A stretch of 64,000 nt of DNA from Serratia grimesii NBRC 13537 (GTDB lineage: Bacteria > Pseudomonadota > Gammaproteobacteria > Enterobacterales > Enterobacteriaceae), in assembly GCF_001590905.1 (NCBI RefSeq), contig NZ_BCTT01000005.1, positions 1-64,000 on the forward strand. Reading direction: 5' to 3'. The notes under the pieces are model-generated. The model saw only the letters and a list, made by a program, of their open reading frames with translations. It was not told where the DNA came from and made no database searches. Of this stretch, positions 44,939-54,131 are shown piece by piece; within the stretch, counting starts at the first letter, position 1, and each line of letters starts with the position of its first letter. A program made the translations under genes and the position numbers.

Positions 44939-45529
44939 ATGCTTTTTAAACGGACAATTTTGGCTTGCTCAATGGCGTTGATATTTTCTGCACTACCTTC
45001 TTACGCTGAGGTTGGTGCAGAAAATAGCAACGCCACGCAGGCTGAAAAACCGGGGTTATGGCAGCGTTTCACGGATAACGTGGCTGAGACCTGGAACAAC
45101 TCACCGAATAAAGATATCTATCTGCCGGCTATCACCTGGCACAACCGTTTGACTTACAGCCAAGAAAAAATCGACTCGTACAATGAGCGGCCGTGGGGCG
45201 GTGGTTATGGTATCTCGCGTTACGATAAAGACGGTGACTGGCACGGCCTCTATATGATGGTGTTTAAGGATTCGTTCAATAAGTGGGAACCGATCGGCGG
45301 TTACGCTTATGAGAAGATCTGGCGTCCACTGGATGACAAGGATTTCCGTCTGGGTCTGGGCTTTACTGCCAGTATCACCGCGCGTGACAACTGGAACTAC
45401 ATTCCTATCCCGGCCCCCTTGCCACTGGCGTCTATCGGTTACAAACGCCTGACTTTCCAGGCCACCTATATTCCTGGCACCTACAATAACGGTAACGTGT
45501 TCTTCGCTTGGCTGCGTTGGCAGTTCTGA
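44939..45529 (+). CDS. pagP: Lipid A palmitoyltransferase PagP
   Basis: 196 residues from the second of two tandem ATGs (44939), 6 bases after AGGAG. Signal peptide ending SYAEVG; mature outer-membrane eight-stranded barrel with [22 protein letters not shown] (catalytic His), the [31 protein letters not shown] block with the catalytic Asp and Ser, and a final barrel strand ending WLRWQF. Transfers palmitate from phospholipid to lipid A, giving resistance to cationic peptides. A PhoP box was not evident. Confidence 0.95.
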   Translation: MLFKRTILACSMALIFSALPSYAEVGAENSNATQAEKPGLWQRFTDNVAETWNNSPNKDIYLPAITWHNRLTYSQEKIDSYNERPWGGGYGISRYDKDGDWHGLYMMVFKDSFNKWEPIGGYAYEKIWRPLDDKDFRLGLGFTASITARDNWNYIPIPAPLPLASIGYKRLTFQATYIPGTYNNGNVFFAWLRWQF

Positions 45530-45534
45530 TTACC

Positions 45535-45554
45535 GGCGGGCCGTTCGGTCCGCC
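45535..45554 (+). terminator. Hairpin after pagP
   Basis: GGCGGGCC / GGTCCGCC stem (one G-U pair) with loop GTTC, 5 bases past the stop. It is followed by GTTCTC rather than a good T-run, so termination is uncertain. Confidence 0.5.
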
Positions 45555-45777
45555 GTTCTCTATCCACCTTGTTGTACATTCTCCCCCCAGAAAATTACCT
45601 GAATTCTGAAAAAAGTGCGGCGGTGCCAGATAAAAGGAACTTGTCGCGGGAGGTGGCGTCCGAAGAGGTGACCCGGCGCATTGCGCTTATTGCACATGAT
45701 ATGCCCAGCAGATTTCCCGCCCCCTAGAGAGCACGGGAAAGACGAAGGGATAGCAAGTTAAACAGGAGTTTTATCCC

Positions 45778-46263
45778 ATGAATACCAAGCATCGTTTACT
45801 GTTGGCGCTGACATTGACCACGACCCTGTCTTGCGGGGCGGCTCAGGCTGCCGGACTGATGGATTCCCTCAGCAGCGCAGCCGGCGAACTGAGCAAGTCA
45901 GGTGGCAGCACAGGCGGCACTTCGCTGTCTTCATTGACCGGTTTGTTGAACGGTGGCGATAAAGCATTAAGTTCCAGCAGCATGACTAACGCCGCCGGTA
46001 TTTTGCAGTACTGTGTGAAAAATAACGTCTTGTCAGCCAATGGGACCGAGGCAGTAAAAGACCAACTGCTGAGCAAGCTGGGTATCAGCAGCACTGAAAA
46101 TGCCAAAAGCCAGGACTACCAGCAAGGGCTGGGTGGTTTGCTGCAAACAGGCGAAGGCAAGAGCCTGGATCTGAATAGCCTGGGGACGTCGCAAATCACC
46201 GAAAAGGTGAAGCAAAAGGCCTGCGATCTGGTGCTGAAACAGGGCGCGTCCTTTATTTCCTGA
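45778..46263 (+). CDS. yjjA: DUF2501 secreted protein (YjjA-like)
   Basis: 161 residues with signal peptide ending AAQAAGLMD. Ser/Gly-rich stretch (SSAAGELSKSGGSTGGTSLSSL) then a helical domain with two cysteines (LQYCVKNNVL, KQKACDLVL), as in E. coli YjjA. Function unknown in the family; periplasmic. ATG follows AACAGGAG, and a strong terminator follows. Confidence 0.85.
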   Translation: MNTKHRLLLALTLTTTLSCGAAQAAGLMDSLSSAAGELSKSGGSTGGTSLSSLTGLLNGGDKALSSSSMTNAAGILQYCVKNNVLSANGTEAVKDQLLSKLGISSTENAKSQDYQQGLGGLLQTGEGKSLDLNSLGTSQITEKVKQKACDLVLKQGASFIS

Positions 46264-46269
46264 TAGCGT

Positions 46270-46308
46270 AAACGGCGGAGTGCTTCGGCAACCGCCGTTT
46301 TTATTTTT
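46270..46308 (+). terminator. Intrinsic terminator of the yjjA-like gene
   Basis: Stem AAACGGCGG / CCGCCGTTT with a 13-base loop, followed by TTATTTTT. Confidence 0.9.
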
Positions 46309-46436
46309 ACCCCGTCATATTTCAAGCCGCAGCGTGGTTGGTTACACGCAGCCACCTTGTGACTTGCGAAGTCAGTGCCTGAGGATGAGCGATTTGCTAC
46401 TTCTCGGCAACGTGAAATACAGAGGGGTTATAGAGG
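46308..46436 (+). repeat. Intergenic ~130-base repeat copy (TACCCCGTCATATTT family)
   Basis: Starts TACCCCGTCATATTTCAAGC and ends near GTGAAATACAGAGGGGTTAT, so head and tail are roughly complementary. It has the organisation of the dispersed intergenic repeat of Serratia and relatives (GTTGGxTxC...GTGACTT...CTGAGGAT...GGCAACGTGAAATA). Its head matches the minus-strand head at 4682. It lies immediately before the DUF333 lipoprotein gene. Confidence 0.55.
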
Positions 46437-46440
46437 AAGA

Positions 46441-46704
46441 ATGAACAAAATTCTAATGGTCTCCCTGTTGGCAGGGATGGCGATGCTACAGGGCTGCACG
46501 ATGAAATCCAACGACGCGCCACCACCGCCACAGATGAAACCTATCGGTATGGCAAATCCAGCAGATGTTTATTGCACAGAGATCGGGGGGAAATTAAATG
46601 CTAAGCAAAATGCCAATGGCCAGTACTCCACCTGTACCTTGCCTAATGGTCAGGAAATTGAAAGCTGGGAGTTGTTCCGCCGCGATCACCCAGTGAAGAA
46701 ATAA
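46441..46704 (+). CDS. DUF333 small lipoprotein (YoaF-like)
   Basis: 87 residues from the ATG at 46441, preceded by GAGGAA. Signal with lipobox LQGC, a short Pro-rich linker (DAPPPPQMKP), then a DUF333 domain: NPADVYCTEIGGKLNAKQNANGQYSTCTLPNGQEIESWELFRRDH. Similar to E. coli YoaF. Function unknown. A dispersed repeat occupies its upstream region and may supply or disturb its promoter. Confidence 0.83.
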   Translation: MNKILMVSLLAGMAMLQGCTMKSNDAPPPPQMKPIGMANPADVYCTEIGGKLNAKQNANGQYSTCTLPNGQEIESWELFRRDHPVKK

Positions 46705-46713
46705 GTACTGTCG

Positions 46714-47331
46714 TTAAAACTCGCGATCGCTGATGGGCTGCAGTTTCACGCTGCCGCCCGTTTGCGTATTTAACGGTAGCCGCCAGTCTTGATGACTGCT
46801 GAGGGTGAAAGGCCTGGAGCGGAAGTTACAGCCGCTTTTGATATTTCTGATTTTCATCACGTATTCACCGGCCGGATTGGTCTTGATGTTGAAACTGCCG
46901 GCTGCGGGAATAAATACCTCGGCCAGTTGCTGTGGCTCCCCCGGTGTTTCCAGTTTGACCAGCACCGCAAAATCGTTGTTTTGGTTGTCCAACGTCAGTT
47001 CCTGCAAGCGGCCAGTGGTTTTGCGTTCCGGTTGATGCAAGTAACCGGCTGACGGTGGCCAGGGCTGGCCTGCATTATCGTGCAGCGGGCCACCGCATTG
47101 CTCGCGTGCCTCTCGCAGTGGCAATTCACGCTGGATAGCCCGATTGTAATCAGTGGCCGTAATGCTGATAAACTCATCGTCATTTTGATGCGCGCGTAGA
47201 TAGCGTTTAGCGCTGAAGACCCCAGCGGCAATCAGCATAAAGAAGATAAATATTGTCAGGCGATTCCTGAAAACCCCCCCGAACAGCCTGCCCGGTAATT
47301 GAAATAGCCACTTCGCAATTTTTGACAGCAT
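46714..47331 (-). CDS. Single-pass membrane protein of unknown function
   Basis: 205 residues; RBS AAGGGA before the ATG. An N-terminal membrane helix at about 24-42 (RLTIFIFFMLIAAGVFSA) is followed by a soluble, probably periplasmic domain of beta character with two cysteines (REQCGGPL, IKSGCNFRSRPF) that may pair. Not recognised. Converges with the DUF333 lipoprotein gene. Confidence 0.65.
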   Translation of the reverse strand: MLSKIAKWLFQLPGRLFGGVFRNRLTIFIFFMLIAAGVFSAKRYLRAHQNDDEFISITATDYNRAIQRELPLREAREQCGGPLHDNAGQPWPPSAGYLHQPERKTTGRLQELTLDNQNNDFAVLVKLETPGEPQQLAEVFIPAAGSFNIKTNPAGEYVMKIRNIKSGCNFRSRPFTLSSHQDWRLPLNTQTGGSVKLQPISDREF

Positions 47332-47439
47332 CTTTTTCCCTTCGCGCCCAAGCCGTTACGTTCTGCGGTAACGTTGCTTGCCTCAGTATAGCCAAATCGT
47401 TCGAGGTGAGTTGATCTGCCCGATGAAATTATTGCGCAG

Positions 47440-48129
47440 TCATCCGATCCCTTCTTCCAGCAGTAACAACAATAAAAACCCCGCAAAAAACATTGCGGTA
47501 GCCAGTGGTGTGTCTTTACCGCCTTCATGTGCTTCGACCAGCAGTTCTTCCGTGACCAAATAGAGTAGGGCAATCAGGCCGAAAGCCAGAAAAGCCGTTA
47601 ACCAAAAGGCACCCAGAGTGGCAATGGGGGCGCCCAACATCCCGCCGAGGGGCAGCAACAGCGCCAGACCGGCGACTGCCAACATGGCTCTTATCCGTTT
47701 GCCGAGGAAATCACGCAGATCGCCTACGATTGATAATCCCAGAAACAACACTTCCAGCGTTAGCGCCAGGGTCAATAACAAACCGGCTTTCGCACCAGCG
47801 GCAAAGGCGATCCCCAAGACCAAACCATCGATAAATATATCCACGCCGACCGCTGCCACAAAGCCGATTGGCCCCTGAGCACGTTCTCCCAATCGTCTGA
47901 CTAACAGCATCAACAGCACGCCAGCGGCACCCCCGAGCAAAACAGCCCAAGGTGATTGTTGCTTGAGATCAGGCAGGATTTCGGTCGCAGCGGCGGCAAA
48001 CACAATACCGGCGGTAAAGTGATGAATGATGCGCATGGTCGCATCGCCAGGGCGGCGATAAAGCGCTACGGCGGCGCCGACAACGGTAGCTGCGGCGGGG
48101 AACAGCGTATAAAGCACGGCAGAAGTCAT
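47440..48129 (-). CDS. ZIP-family metal permease
   Basis: 229 residues from the ATG at 48129 after AAGGGA. Eight or so hydrophobic helices; HHFTAGIVFAAAATEILPDL (helix 2) and the central VGVDIFIDGLVLGIAFAAGAKAG (helix 4), and TLEVLFLGLSIVG (helix 5) occupy the ZIP metal-site helices, though several canonical His/Asn residues are replaced by Asp and Glu. Likely a divalent metal transporter of the inner membrane; metal unknown. Confidence 0.8.
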   Translation of the reverse strand: MTSAVLYTLFPAAATVVGAAVALYRRPGDATMRIIHHFTAGIVFAAAATEILPDLKQQSPWAVLLGGAAGVLLMLLVRRLGERAQGPIGFVAAVGVDIFIDGLVLGIAFAAGAKAGLLLTLALTLEVLFLGLSIVGDLRDFLGKRIRAMLAVAGLALLLPLGGMLGAPIATLGAFWLTAFLAFGLIALLYLVTEELLVEAHEGGKDTPLATAMFFAGFLLLLLLEEGIG

Positions 48130-48263
48130 CAATATTCCCTTATCTGTGACGTAAGACTTTAGTCTAGCTTAGTCACAGCACGTCGACTTGTGGCATAAAT
48201 CATTTGTACGTTTTTATACGTTTGTGTACATTTATGATCACTTGTTCGCCATCGAGAAACAGA

Positions 48264-49046
48264 ATGTCCAAACTGTTACCCAATCAACGTCATGAGGTGA
48301 TCCTCGCTACGCTACAGCAAGAGGGGCGGGTGCTGGCCGTTGACATGGCGGAACGCCTGAAGACGACTGAAGCGACGATCCGACGCGATCTGCGCCAATT
48401 AGCGGCGCAAAACTTGTGCAAACGTATCTATGGCGGCGCACTGGCCCCCACGCCAGCAAGCGGACCTATAAGCTCGCGGTTACATTTGAGCAGTAATGAA
48501 AAACAGGCATTGGCGCTGGCTGCACTGGAGTTGCTCAAAGAAGGGCAGATTATTTTCCTTGATGCCGGCAGCACCCACCTTTATCTGGCTGACCTGCTGC
48601 CGCGCGACCAACGACTGACCGTGGTGACTAACGCGCTGAGTATCGCCAGTAAAATGCTGGAACAGCCAGGGATTCGCACTATTTTGATTGGCGGTGAACT
48701 GGATGCTGATATTGGCGGCTGTGTGGATGCCAAAGCGGTGCAGGAAATTGACGGTTTCCATTTCGATCTCGCGTTTACCGGCATTTGTGCCTATGACCCC
48801 ATCAGTGGTTTTTCGGCGATGAGTTATCAGGATGCTCAGTTCAAGAAACGTCTTCTGACGCGTTCTGGCAACGTGGCGGTGTTGTGTACCGACGACAAAC
48901 TCAACACCTACGCCCCTTATCCTTTTTTGGCCGCCAGCCGCGTTGATTATTTGGTCACGCCGTCCGGTCGGCATCCGCAGCTTGAGCAGCAGGTGACTCA
49001 CAGCGGCGGCAAAGTGTTGTACAGCGATTCATCTACGGGAGAGTGA
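48264..49046 (+). CDS. DeoR-family transcriptional regulator
   Basis: 260 residues from the ATG at 48264 (MSKLLPNQRHEVILATLQQEGRV). HTH with LKTTEATIRRDLRQLAAQNLCKRIYGGAL, the DeoR signature, and a C-terminal sugar-phosphate-sensing domain (IFLDAGSTHLYLADLLPRDQRLTVVTNALSIA, FDLAFTGICAY). A VOC-family gene starts 1 base after its stop, so they are translationally coupled. Target operon not evident. Confidence 0.9.
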   Translation: MSKLLPNQRHEVILATLQQEGRVLAVDMAERLKTTEATIRRDLRQLAAQNLCKRIYGGALAPTPASGPISSRLHLSSNEKQALALAALELLKEGQIIFLDAGSTHLYLADLLPRDQRLTVVTNALSIASKMLEQPGIRTILIGGELDADIGGCVDAKAVQEIDGFHFDLAFTGICAYDPISGFSAMSYQDAQFKKRLLTRSGNVAVLCTDDKLNTYAPYPFLAASRVDYLVTPSGRHPQLEQQVTHSGGKVLYSDSSTGE

Positions 49047-49047
49047 A

Positions 49048-49431
49048 ATGAAAATAGCCCATGTTGCACTGTGGACCCGCGATATTGATGCGCAGGTAGC
49101 GTTCTGGCAGCGTTACTTCAACGGCATTGCCGGGGAACTGTACGTTAGCCGTAACCGTCCTGGGTTTGTGTCCCGCTTTGTTAGTCTGGCCACAGGTCCG
49201 ACGCTAGAGATTATGGGCTTGCCGGATTTACTGCCAGCGGAGCAGGCCAATGAACGCGTTGGTTGGGCGCATATAGCCCTGTCGGTCGGCGACGAAGGTC
49301 TTGTTGATCAGTTGGCGCAGCGCGCGCAGCAGGAGGGGATCTTGCAAGCGCCGCCACGCCGGACTGGCGATGGATTTTACGAGGCAATCATCCGTGATCC
49401 TGATGGTAATGCCATAGAAATCACGGCCTGA
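49048..49431 (+). CDS. VOC/glyoxalase-family protein
   Basis: 127 residues. Paired beta-alpha-beta modules: MKIAHVALWTRDIDAQVAFWQRYF and VGWAHIALSVGDEGLVDQLAQRA, ending DGFYEAIIRDPDGNAIEITA, the glyoxalase/dioxygenase superfamily form with candidate metal ligands His5, His around 76 and the final Glu. Coupled to the DeoR gene (1 base between). Substrate unknown. Its stop abuts that of the converging LysR gene. Confidence 0.88.
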   Translation: MKIAHVALWTRDIDAQVAFWQRYFNGIAGELYVSRNRPGFVSRFVSLATGPTLEIMGLPDLLPAEQANERVGWAHIALSVGDEGLVDQLAQRAQQEGILQAPPRRTGDGFYEAIIRDPDGNAIEITA

Positions 49432-50340
49432 TCACTCTTCTTCAATAGTGGCGAACTGCTGCGCCAGATAATCGAGCAGCAGCCGTACTGCCGGTAATTG
49501 TCCACGGCGTGATGGGAAGACCGCATGCACCACGCCGCCCTGAGGCTGCCAGCCAGGTAACAGCTGTACCAGTTCGCCACGCAACATGTCGTCGCGCATC
49601 ATCATCGACGGCAGTTGCACAATTCCGGCCCCGGCAATCGCCGCGGTTCGCAGCATCAGCATGTCGTCGGTGACCAGCCGTGGCGTATGCTCCCATTCCA
49701 TTTTTTCACCGTCGGGTCCGGTCAACTGCCACAGGTGCTGTGCACGTGCCGGTCCGAGATCCAGCGTGGGGTATTTACGCAATTCCTCCGGTCGTTGTAC
49801 CGGGCCGAGGGTTCGCACCAGCGCAGGACTGGCGGCGATGCACCAGGTCCGTTGTGCCAAAATTTTCAGGACCAGATCGCTATCTTCCAACGGCGGTGGC
49901 CGCACGCGAATTGCCAGATCCAATCCTTCACCTACCACGTCAACTCGGCGGTTGGTGGCATCCAGGTGCACCGTGACTTTTGGGTAATCGGCCATAAAGG
50001 CCGCCACCATGCTGCCGACACGGGTATGCAGGATGGCCACTGGGCAAGACATACGCACGGTGCCGCATGGCTCAGCGCGAGTTTGTTCAATCGCCTGCTG
50101 CGCTGCATCGGCTTCAACCAGCATCGCCTTACAGTGCGTGTAATAGTTCAGGCCCACATCGGTGACGGAAAAGCGCCGGGTTGAGCGTTGAATAAGGCGC
50201 ACACCCAGCCGCTCTTCTAATAAGGCTACGCGGCGGCTCAGTTTTGACTTTGGTATGCCCAGAGCGCGACTGGCGGGGGCGAATCCCTGATGATCAACCA
50301 CGCTGGCGAAATAAAACAGATCGTTTAAATCGGTGAACAT
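49432..50340 (-). CDS. LysR-family regulator divergent from pirin/ycaC
   Basis: 302 residues; AAGGAGAG precedes the ATG. HTH LNDLFYFASVVDHQGFAPASRALGIPKSKLSRRVALLEERLG and effector domain with LDLAIRVRPPPLEDSDLVLKILAQRTWCIAAS, of the CrgA/QseD subgroup. Divergent from the pirin gene with 126 bases between starts; LysR-pirin-isochorismatase is a recurrent arrangement, so it likely controls that pair. Confidence 0.92.
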   Translation of the reverse strand: MFTDLNDLFYFASVVDHQGFAPASRALGIPKSKLSRRVALLEERLGVRLIQRSTRRFSVTDVGLNYYTHCKAMLVEADAAQQAIEQTRAEPCGTVRMSCPVAILHTRVGSMVAAFMADYPKVTVHLDATNRRVDVVGEGLDLAIRVRPPPLEDSDLVLKILAQRTWCIAASPALVRTLGPVQRPEELRKYPTLDLGPARAQHLWQLTGPDGEKMEWEHTPRLVTDDMLMLRTAAIAGAGIVQLPSMMMRDDMLRGELVQLLPGWQPQGGVVHAVFPSRRGQLPAVRLLLDYLAQQFATIEEE

Positions 50341-50466
50341 CGCCTCTCCTTATTGTCCTATATATAGAACACTGAGTGTACATCTTGCCTACTACTGCAG
50401 CAAAGGGGGCTGGATTAAACTTCTGGCATCAACTTAAGGTCGTGAGACCTGAAACAGGAGTTCAAG

Positions 50467-51348
50467 ATGAAAAAAATTCTCGGTATTTACAACAGCCCTG
50501 AAGCCCACTGGGTTGGTAATGGTTTCCTGGTGAACTCGCTGTTCTCCTATAACGATCTGGGGGCGGAAATGAGCCCGTTCCTGCTGTTGGATCATGCAGC
50601 ACCAACCAAGTTTCGTTCTGCCTCTGGTACACGTGGCGTCGGTCAACATCCGCATCGCGGGTTTGAAACGGTCACTATCGTGTATCAAGGGGAAGTTGAG
50701 CACCGTGATTCTACCGGCAGCGGCGGGGTGATTGGCCCCGGTGACGTACAGTGGATGACCGCGGCTTCTGGCATCTTGCACGAAGAATTCCATTCTCGGA
50801 ATTTCTCGCGCAATGGCGGCACCATGGAAATGGTGCAGCTGTGGGTGAATCTGCCAGCCAAAGACAAAATGGCCGAGCCGGGTTACCAGACGCTGTTGAA
50901 TGCTGACATTCCGGTCGTTCCGCTGGCGGATGGCGCAGGGCAAATTCGGGTCATTGCCGGTAACTTTGACGGTCACGACGGCCCGGCACGCACCTTCAGC
51001 CCGCTCAACGTTTGGGATATGAAGTTAAATGCAGGTCATACCACCACGCTGACAGTGAAAGAAGGCCATACGTTGGCGCTGGTGATATTGCACGGTGCTG
51101 TTCATGTTAACGGCGAGGAAGTGGTACGTGAAACCCAAATGGTCAGGTTTGACCGTGCGGGGGATTCGATCACTATCGAAGCCAATAACGATGTTGCTTT
51201 GCTGGTGTTGAGTGGCGAGCCGATCGATGAGCCTATCGTTGGTTATGGCCCGTTCGTGATGAACAGCGACGCGGAAATCCAGCAGGCTTTTCGTGACTTC
51301 AACGGTGGCAAGTTCGGCAGCATGGCGGCAGTTCACGACGCCGGGTAA
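50467..51348 (+). CDS. Pirin family protein
   Basis: 293 residues after a CAGGAG site. Bicupin with the pirin metal site: GQHPHRGFETVTIVYQGEVEHRD supplies three His and SGILHEEF the Glu. C-terminal cupin lacks ligands, as usual. Some bacterial pirins have quercetinase-type dioxygenase activity. First gene of a probable two-gene unit with ycaC and divergent from the LysR gene. Confidence 0.92.
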   Translation: MKKILGIYNSPEAHWVGNGFLVNSLFSYNDLGAEMSPFLLLDHAAPTKFRSASGTRGVGQHPHRGFETVTIVYQGEVEHRDSTGSGGVIGPGDVQWMTAASGILHEEFHSRNFSRNGGTMEMVQLWVNLPAKDKMAEPGYQTLLNADIPVVPLADGAGQIRVIAGNFDGHDGPARTFSPLNVWDMKLNAGHTTTLTVKEGHTLALVILHGAVHVNGEEVVRETQMVRFDRAGDSITIEANNDVALLVLSGEPIDEPIVGYGPFVMNSDAEIQQAFRDFNGGKFGSMAAVHDAG

Positions 51349-51487
51349 GTACCAATCCACACCTCAGAACCGATCCGGAAAAACAGCGCCGGATCCGGTT
51401 CTACACTTAACGATAACCTCTGTGTTCTGGCTTTACGGCCAAGGGCACGCTTTAGCCGCAATAATCAAAACCCAACAGGAGTAAACC

Positions 51488-52114
51488 ATGACTGCAAATT
51501 ACAAACGCCTCGACAAGGATCAGGCTGCCGTATTGCTGGTGGATCATCAGGCAGGGCTGCTTTCACTGGTACGTGATATCGATCCCGATCGTTTTAAAAA
51601 CAACGTGCTGGCGCTGGGTGATTTAGCGAAATATTTCAACTTGCCAACCATTTTGACTACCAGTTTTGAAGACGGCCCTAACGGCCCTCTGGTTCCCGAG
51701 TTAAAGGCCCAATTCCCCGACGCGCCCTTTATTCCACGCCCCGGGCAGATTAATGCGTGGGACAACGACGACTTCGTCAATGCGGTGAAAGCCACTGGGC
51801 GTAAGCAGTTGATTATCGCCGGGGTGGTTACCGAAGTGTGTGTTGCCTTCCCGGCTCTGTCAGCCCTCAGCGAAGGTTTTGACGTGTTTGTCGTTACCGA
51901 TGCTTCCGGCACGTTTAACGAACTGACACGTCAATCGGCATGGAGCCGCATGGAAGCCGAAGGCGCACAATTGATGACTTGGTTCGGCGTCGCCTGCGAA
52001 CTGCACCGTGACTGGCGCAACGACGTGGAAGGGCTGGGTGCGCTGTTCGCCAACCATATTCCTGACTACCGCAATCTGATGACCAGTTACAGTACGCTGA
52101 CCGGCAGTAAATAA
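51488..52114 (+). CDS. ycaC: Isochorismatase-family hydrolase YcaC
   Basis: 208 residues, the length of E. coli YcaC and very close in sequence (RLDKDQAAVLLVDHQAGLLSLVRDI, RPGQINAWDND, IIAGVVTEVCVAFPALSAL). The catalytic Cys lies in VTEVCVAF with the cis-peptide before it, and Asp in LLVDHQAG. YcaC forms octameric rings; its natural substrate is unsettled. ATG follows ACAGGAGT. Not the DHB-pathway isochorismatase. Confidence 0.93.
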   Translation: MTANYKRLDKDQAAVLLVDHQAGLLSLVRDIDPDRFKNNVLALGDLAKYFNLPTILTTSFEDGPNGPLVPELKAQFPDAPFIPRPGQINAWDNDDFVNAVKATGRKQLIIAGVVTEVCVAFPALSALSEGFDVFVVTDASGTFNELTRQSAWSRMEAEGAQLMTWFGVACELHRDWRNDVEGLGALFANHIPDYRNLMTSYSTLTGSK

Positions 52115-52289
52115 TGCTGTGACACAGGAAGTAAACGCCGAACGTTCTTTACACAATCCTTAAGCTTTCATCACGTTAGCGGTAGGATGTAAGCAAAGAT
52201 CATCGGCGTGAAAAGGTCGTGAAAAGCGGCTTTCTCATTGGCCGGGAGCGGGGTAGGTTAGGCCCATTCCCGGCAAATGAGGTCATGAC

Positions 52290-52625
52290 ATGAAAAATGT
52301 AATCAAAGTACTGGCACTGCCTTTTCTGGCTGCTGTGACGCTGTTCAGCGTTAGCGCATTTTCTGCTCCACCATCGACAGATAAAGGTGCACCACCGCAG
52401 GCAGAACAAGGCTTCCGCTTGCCACCGTTCCCGGGCGGACATCTGCCTAAGCCTGGTTTTTGTCACGGTGGGGAGCTGTTCTGCGCAACGTCTGCCAGTG
52501 ATAACCCAACCGAAACCATCAATAAGCTCACTGCGGTGATCCCGACAAGTAGCGCCAAGCATTATGAAGTCCGTGTTTCCGTCGTCGCACTGCCGGATAC
52601 GCCGCCTGCTCTTCCCGCGCCATAA
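52290..52625 (+). CDS. Small secreted Pro-rich protein of unknown function
   Basis: 111 residues with signal peptide ending VSAFSAPP; GAGGT precedes the ATG. The mature part is Pro- and Gly-rich (GAPPQAEQGFRLPPFPGGHLP), with two nearby cysteines (FCHGGELFCATS), and a C-terminus ending PALPAP. Not recognised; neighbours are unrelated. Confidence 0.6.
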   Translation: MKNVIKVLALPFLAAVTLFSVSAFSAPPSTDKGAPPQAEQGFRLPPFPGGHLPKPGFCHGGELFCATSASDNPTETINKLTAVIPTSSAKHYEVRVSVVALPDTPPALPAP

Positions 52626-52689
52626 ACAGATCGGCTGGTTCTGAGGGGGAATGCAGGGTAGTCTGAGGAAGTTTTCCTCAGGAGGCAGG

Positions 52690-53142
52690 ATGAATCTGTC
52701 AACGCTCCCCCCTTATCTCCAACCCGGCGATCGGGTGCTGTTATTCGATGGCGAATGCAACCTGTGTCACGGACTGGTGCGGTTTTTGATCCGCGCCGAT
52801 CGGCAGGGCAAGATCCTGCTGGCCACGGTGCAATCGGTGGAGGGGCAAGCGATCTTGGACTGGTTGGGGTTACCCACCGACCGTTTTGACTCCATTGTGT
52901 ATCTTGAACAAGGGCAGCACTGGCTACGTTCGGCGGCGTTTTTTCAGGCTTTGCGCCAGCTTGGTTGGCCCTTTCGGTTACTGGCACTGGCTCGCTTTCT
53001 ACCATCACGGCTGTCCGATGCGTTTTATAACATGGTGGCCAGCAATCGCTACCGGCTGTTTGGCCGCAATCAAGGCTCCGCCTTGCCCGGAGAGCATCTA
53101 CCGGGACGTTATTTACGTCATCGTTCTGATAACACTCGCTGA
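52690..53142 (+). CDS. DCC-family thiol-disulfide oxidoreductase-like protein
   Basis: 150 residues from the ATG at 52690, after CAGGAGG. The family motif DGECNLCHGLVRFLIRADRQG near residue 17 gives a Cys-x-x-Cys pair, followed by SIVYLEQGQHWLRSAAFFQALRQLG and a C-terminal RYRLFG. YuxK/DCC proteins have a predicted thioredoxin-like fold; function unproven. Confidence 0.88.
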   Translation: MNLSTLPPYLQPGDRVLLFDGECNLCHGLVRFLIRADRQGKILLATVQSVEGQAILDWLGLPTDRFDSIVYLEQGQHWLRSAAFFQALRQLGWPFRLLALARFLPSRLSDAFYNMVASNRYRLFGRNQGSALPGEHLPGRYLRHRSDNTR

Positions 53143-53228
53143 ACTTTACGCTTCTTTACCCTTTAATTGATTGAAATGTCAGCACTCTGGCCGCATATAA
53201 TGGAGCGTTCAGCCAAAAAGGAGAGTGT

Positions 53229-53492
53229 ATGGGAATCAGTGAAGAAGAGCATATCCGCCGTTTAAGCCAGGAAAAGAATGCGGTGGGGAATACGGCGAAA
53301 TGGGTAGCGATTGTCTCCGCTGTTTACTTCGCCATGATGGTGTTTTACGGTCATCCGATGGGTGTATTGACGATGTCCGGGCTGATTTTTGTCGTCTCCA
53401 CCACCACCTGGTTGAAGAAGCGTCAAAAGGTGAAGTCCTACCGCAGGGTACTGGCGAAAATCAACGATGAACCACCGGCTCAGCGGCCCTGA
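53229..53492 (+). CDS. Small two-helix membrane protein
   Basis: 87 residues after AAGGAGAG. Charged N-terminus (GISEEEHIRRLSQEKN), two membrane helices (about 23-41 and 45-62), then a basic tail (KKRQKVKSYRRVLAK). Function unknown. Its last 13 bases overlap the 3' end of the converging GNAT gene. Confidence 0.7.
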   Translation: MGISEEEHIRRLSQEKNAVGNTAKWVAIVSAVYFAMMVFYGHPMGVLTMSGLIFVVSTTTWLKKRQKVKSYRRVLAKINDEPPAQRP

Positions 53493-54031
53493 TATTCACT
53501 GCTTGTGATGCTGTAAACCAGACTTGGTGCGTCACCAGGTACGTCATCCAAGGTATCGACCAACCGTAAACCCGCTTTTTCCAGCACGCGGCATGAAGCT
53601 CGGTTTTTTTCACGCACAATAGCGGAAATTTCTGCCAGCCGTAGATGCTCAAAACCAAATTCGAGTGAGGCCTGTGCCAGTTCTGTGGCTAACCCACCGC
53701 CCCAAACCTGCGTATCAAAACGATAACCCAGATTCACCGTGCGCTGCGCGACCAGTGGCCGCCAGGATATCCCACCAAAACCAATGATCCACTCCGGTCG
53801 GTCAAGCTGCGCTATAGCCCAAGAGCCGTACCCCTGATGTTGCCAATTTTCGATCCGTTCCACCAAAGCCTGCCGCGCCTGTTCCTCGCTGACAATGGGC
53901 CCCGCAGGGTTAAACCGTTGAGTGTCGGGATCGCCAAAAATGGCATAAAAGCGGGCAAGATCGTCGGCCACGGGCGGACGCATCAGCAGCCGGGTGCTAA
54001 CAAAAGGGTCGCTAGGGTTAATGTGTGGCAT
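53480..54031 (-). CDS. GNAT acetyltransferase (RimJ/RimL type)
   Basis: 183 residues. LLMRPPVADDLARFYAIF and the acetyl-CoA segment VNLGYRFDTQVWGGGLATELAQASLEFGFEHL, then AIVREKNRASCRVLEKAGLRLVDT, as in the RimJ/RimL-type group that acetylates protein N-termini or small amines. Substrate unknown. Confidence 0.87.
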   Translation of the reverse strand: MPHINPSDPFVSTRLLMRPPVADDLARFYAIFGDPDTQRFNPAGPIVSEEQARQALVERIENWQHQGYGSWAIAQLDRPEWIIGFGGISWRPLVAQRTVNLGYRFDTQVWGGGLATELAQASLEFGFEHLRLAEISAIVREKNRASCRVLEKAGLRLVDTLDDVPGDAPSLVYSITSSEYQGR

Positions 54032-54102
54032 GGTTTCTCGTCACCTGCTGTGATAGGGCAGGTTTAACTGTAGACCAACGGTGCGGGGGAAGGAATATAT
54101 AA

Positions 54103-54124
54103 CCCCTCTCCGTGCGGAGAGGGG
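54103..54124 (-). terminator. Terminator of the DUF2076 gene
   Basis: Perfect stem CCCCTCTCCG / CGGAGAGGGG with a two-base centre, 8 bases past the DUF2076 stop on the minus strand and followed there by TTATATATT. Confidence 0.75.
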
Positions 54125-54131
54125 CACAGTC

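Noticed and set aside
51488-52114. Isochorismatase gene as part of the DHB pathway for the siderophore
   Set aside because: It is YcaC-type in sequence and length, without an aryl carrier domain, and is paired with a pirin gene.
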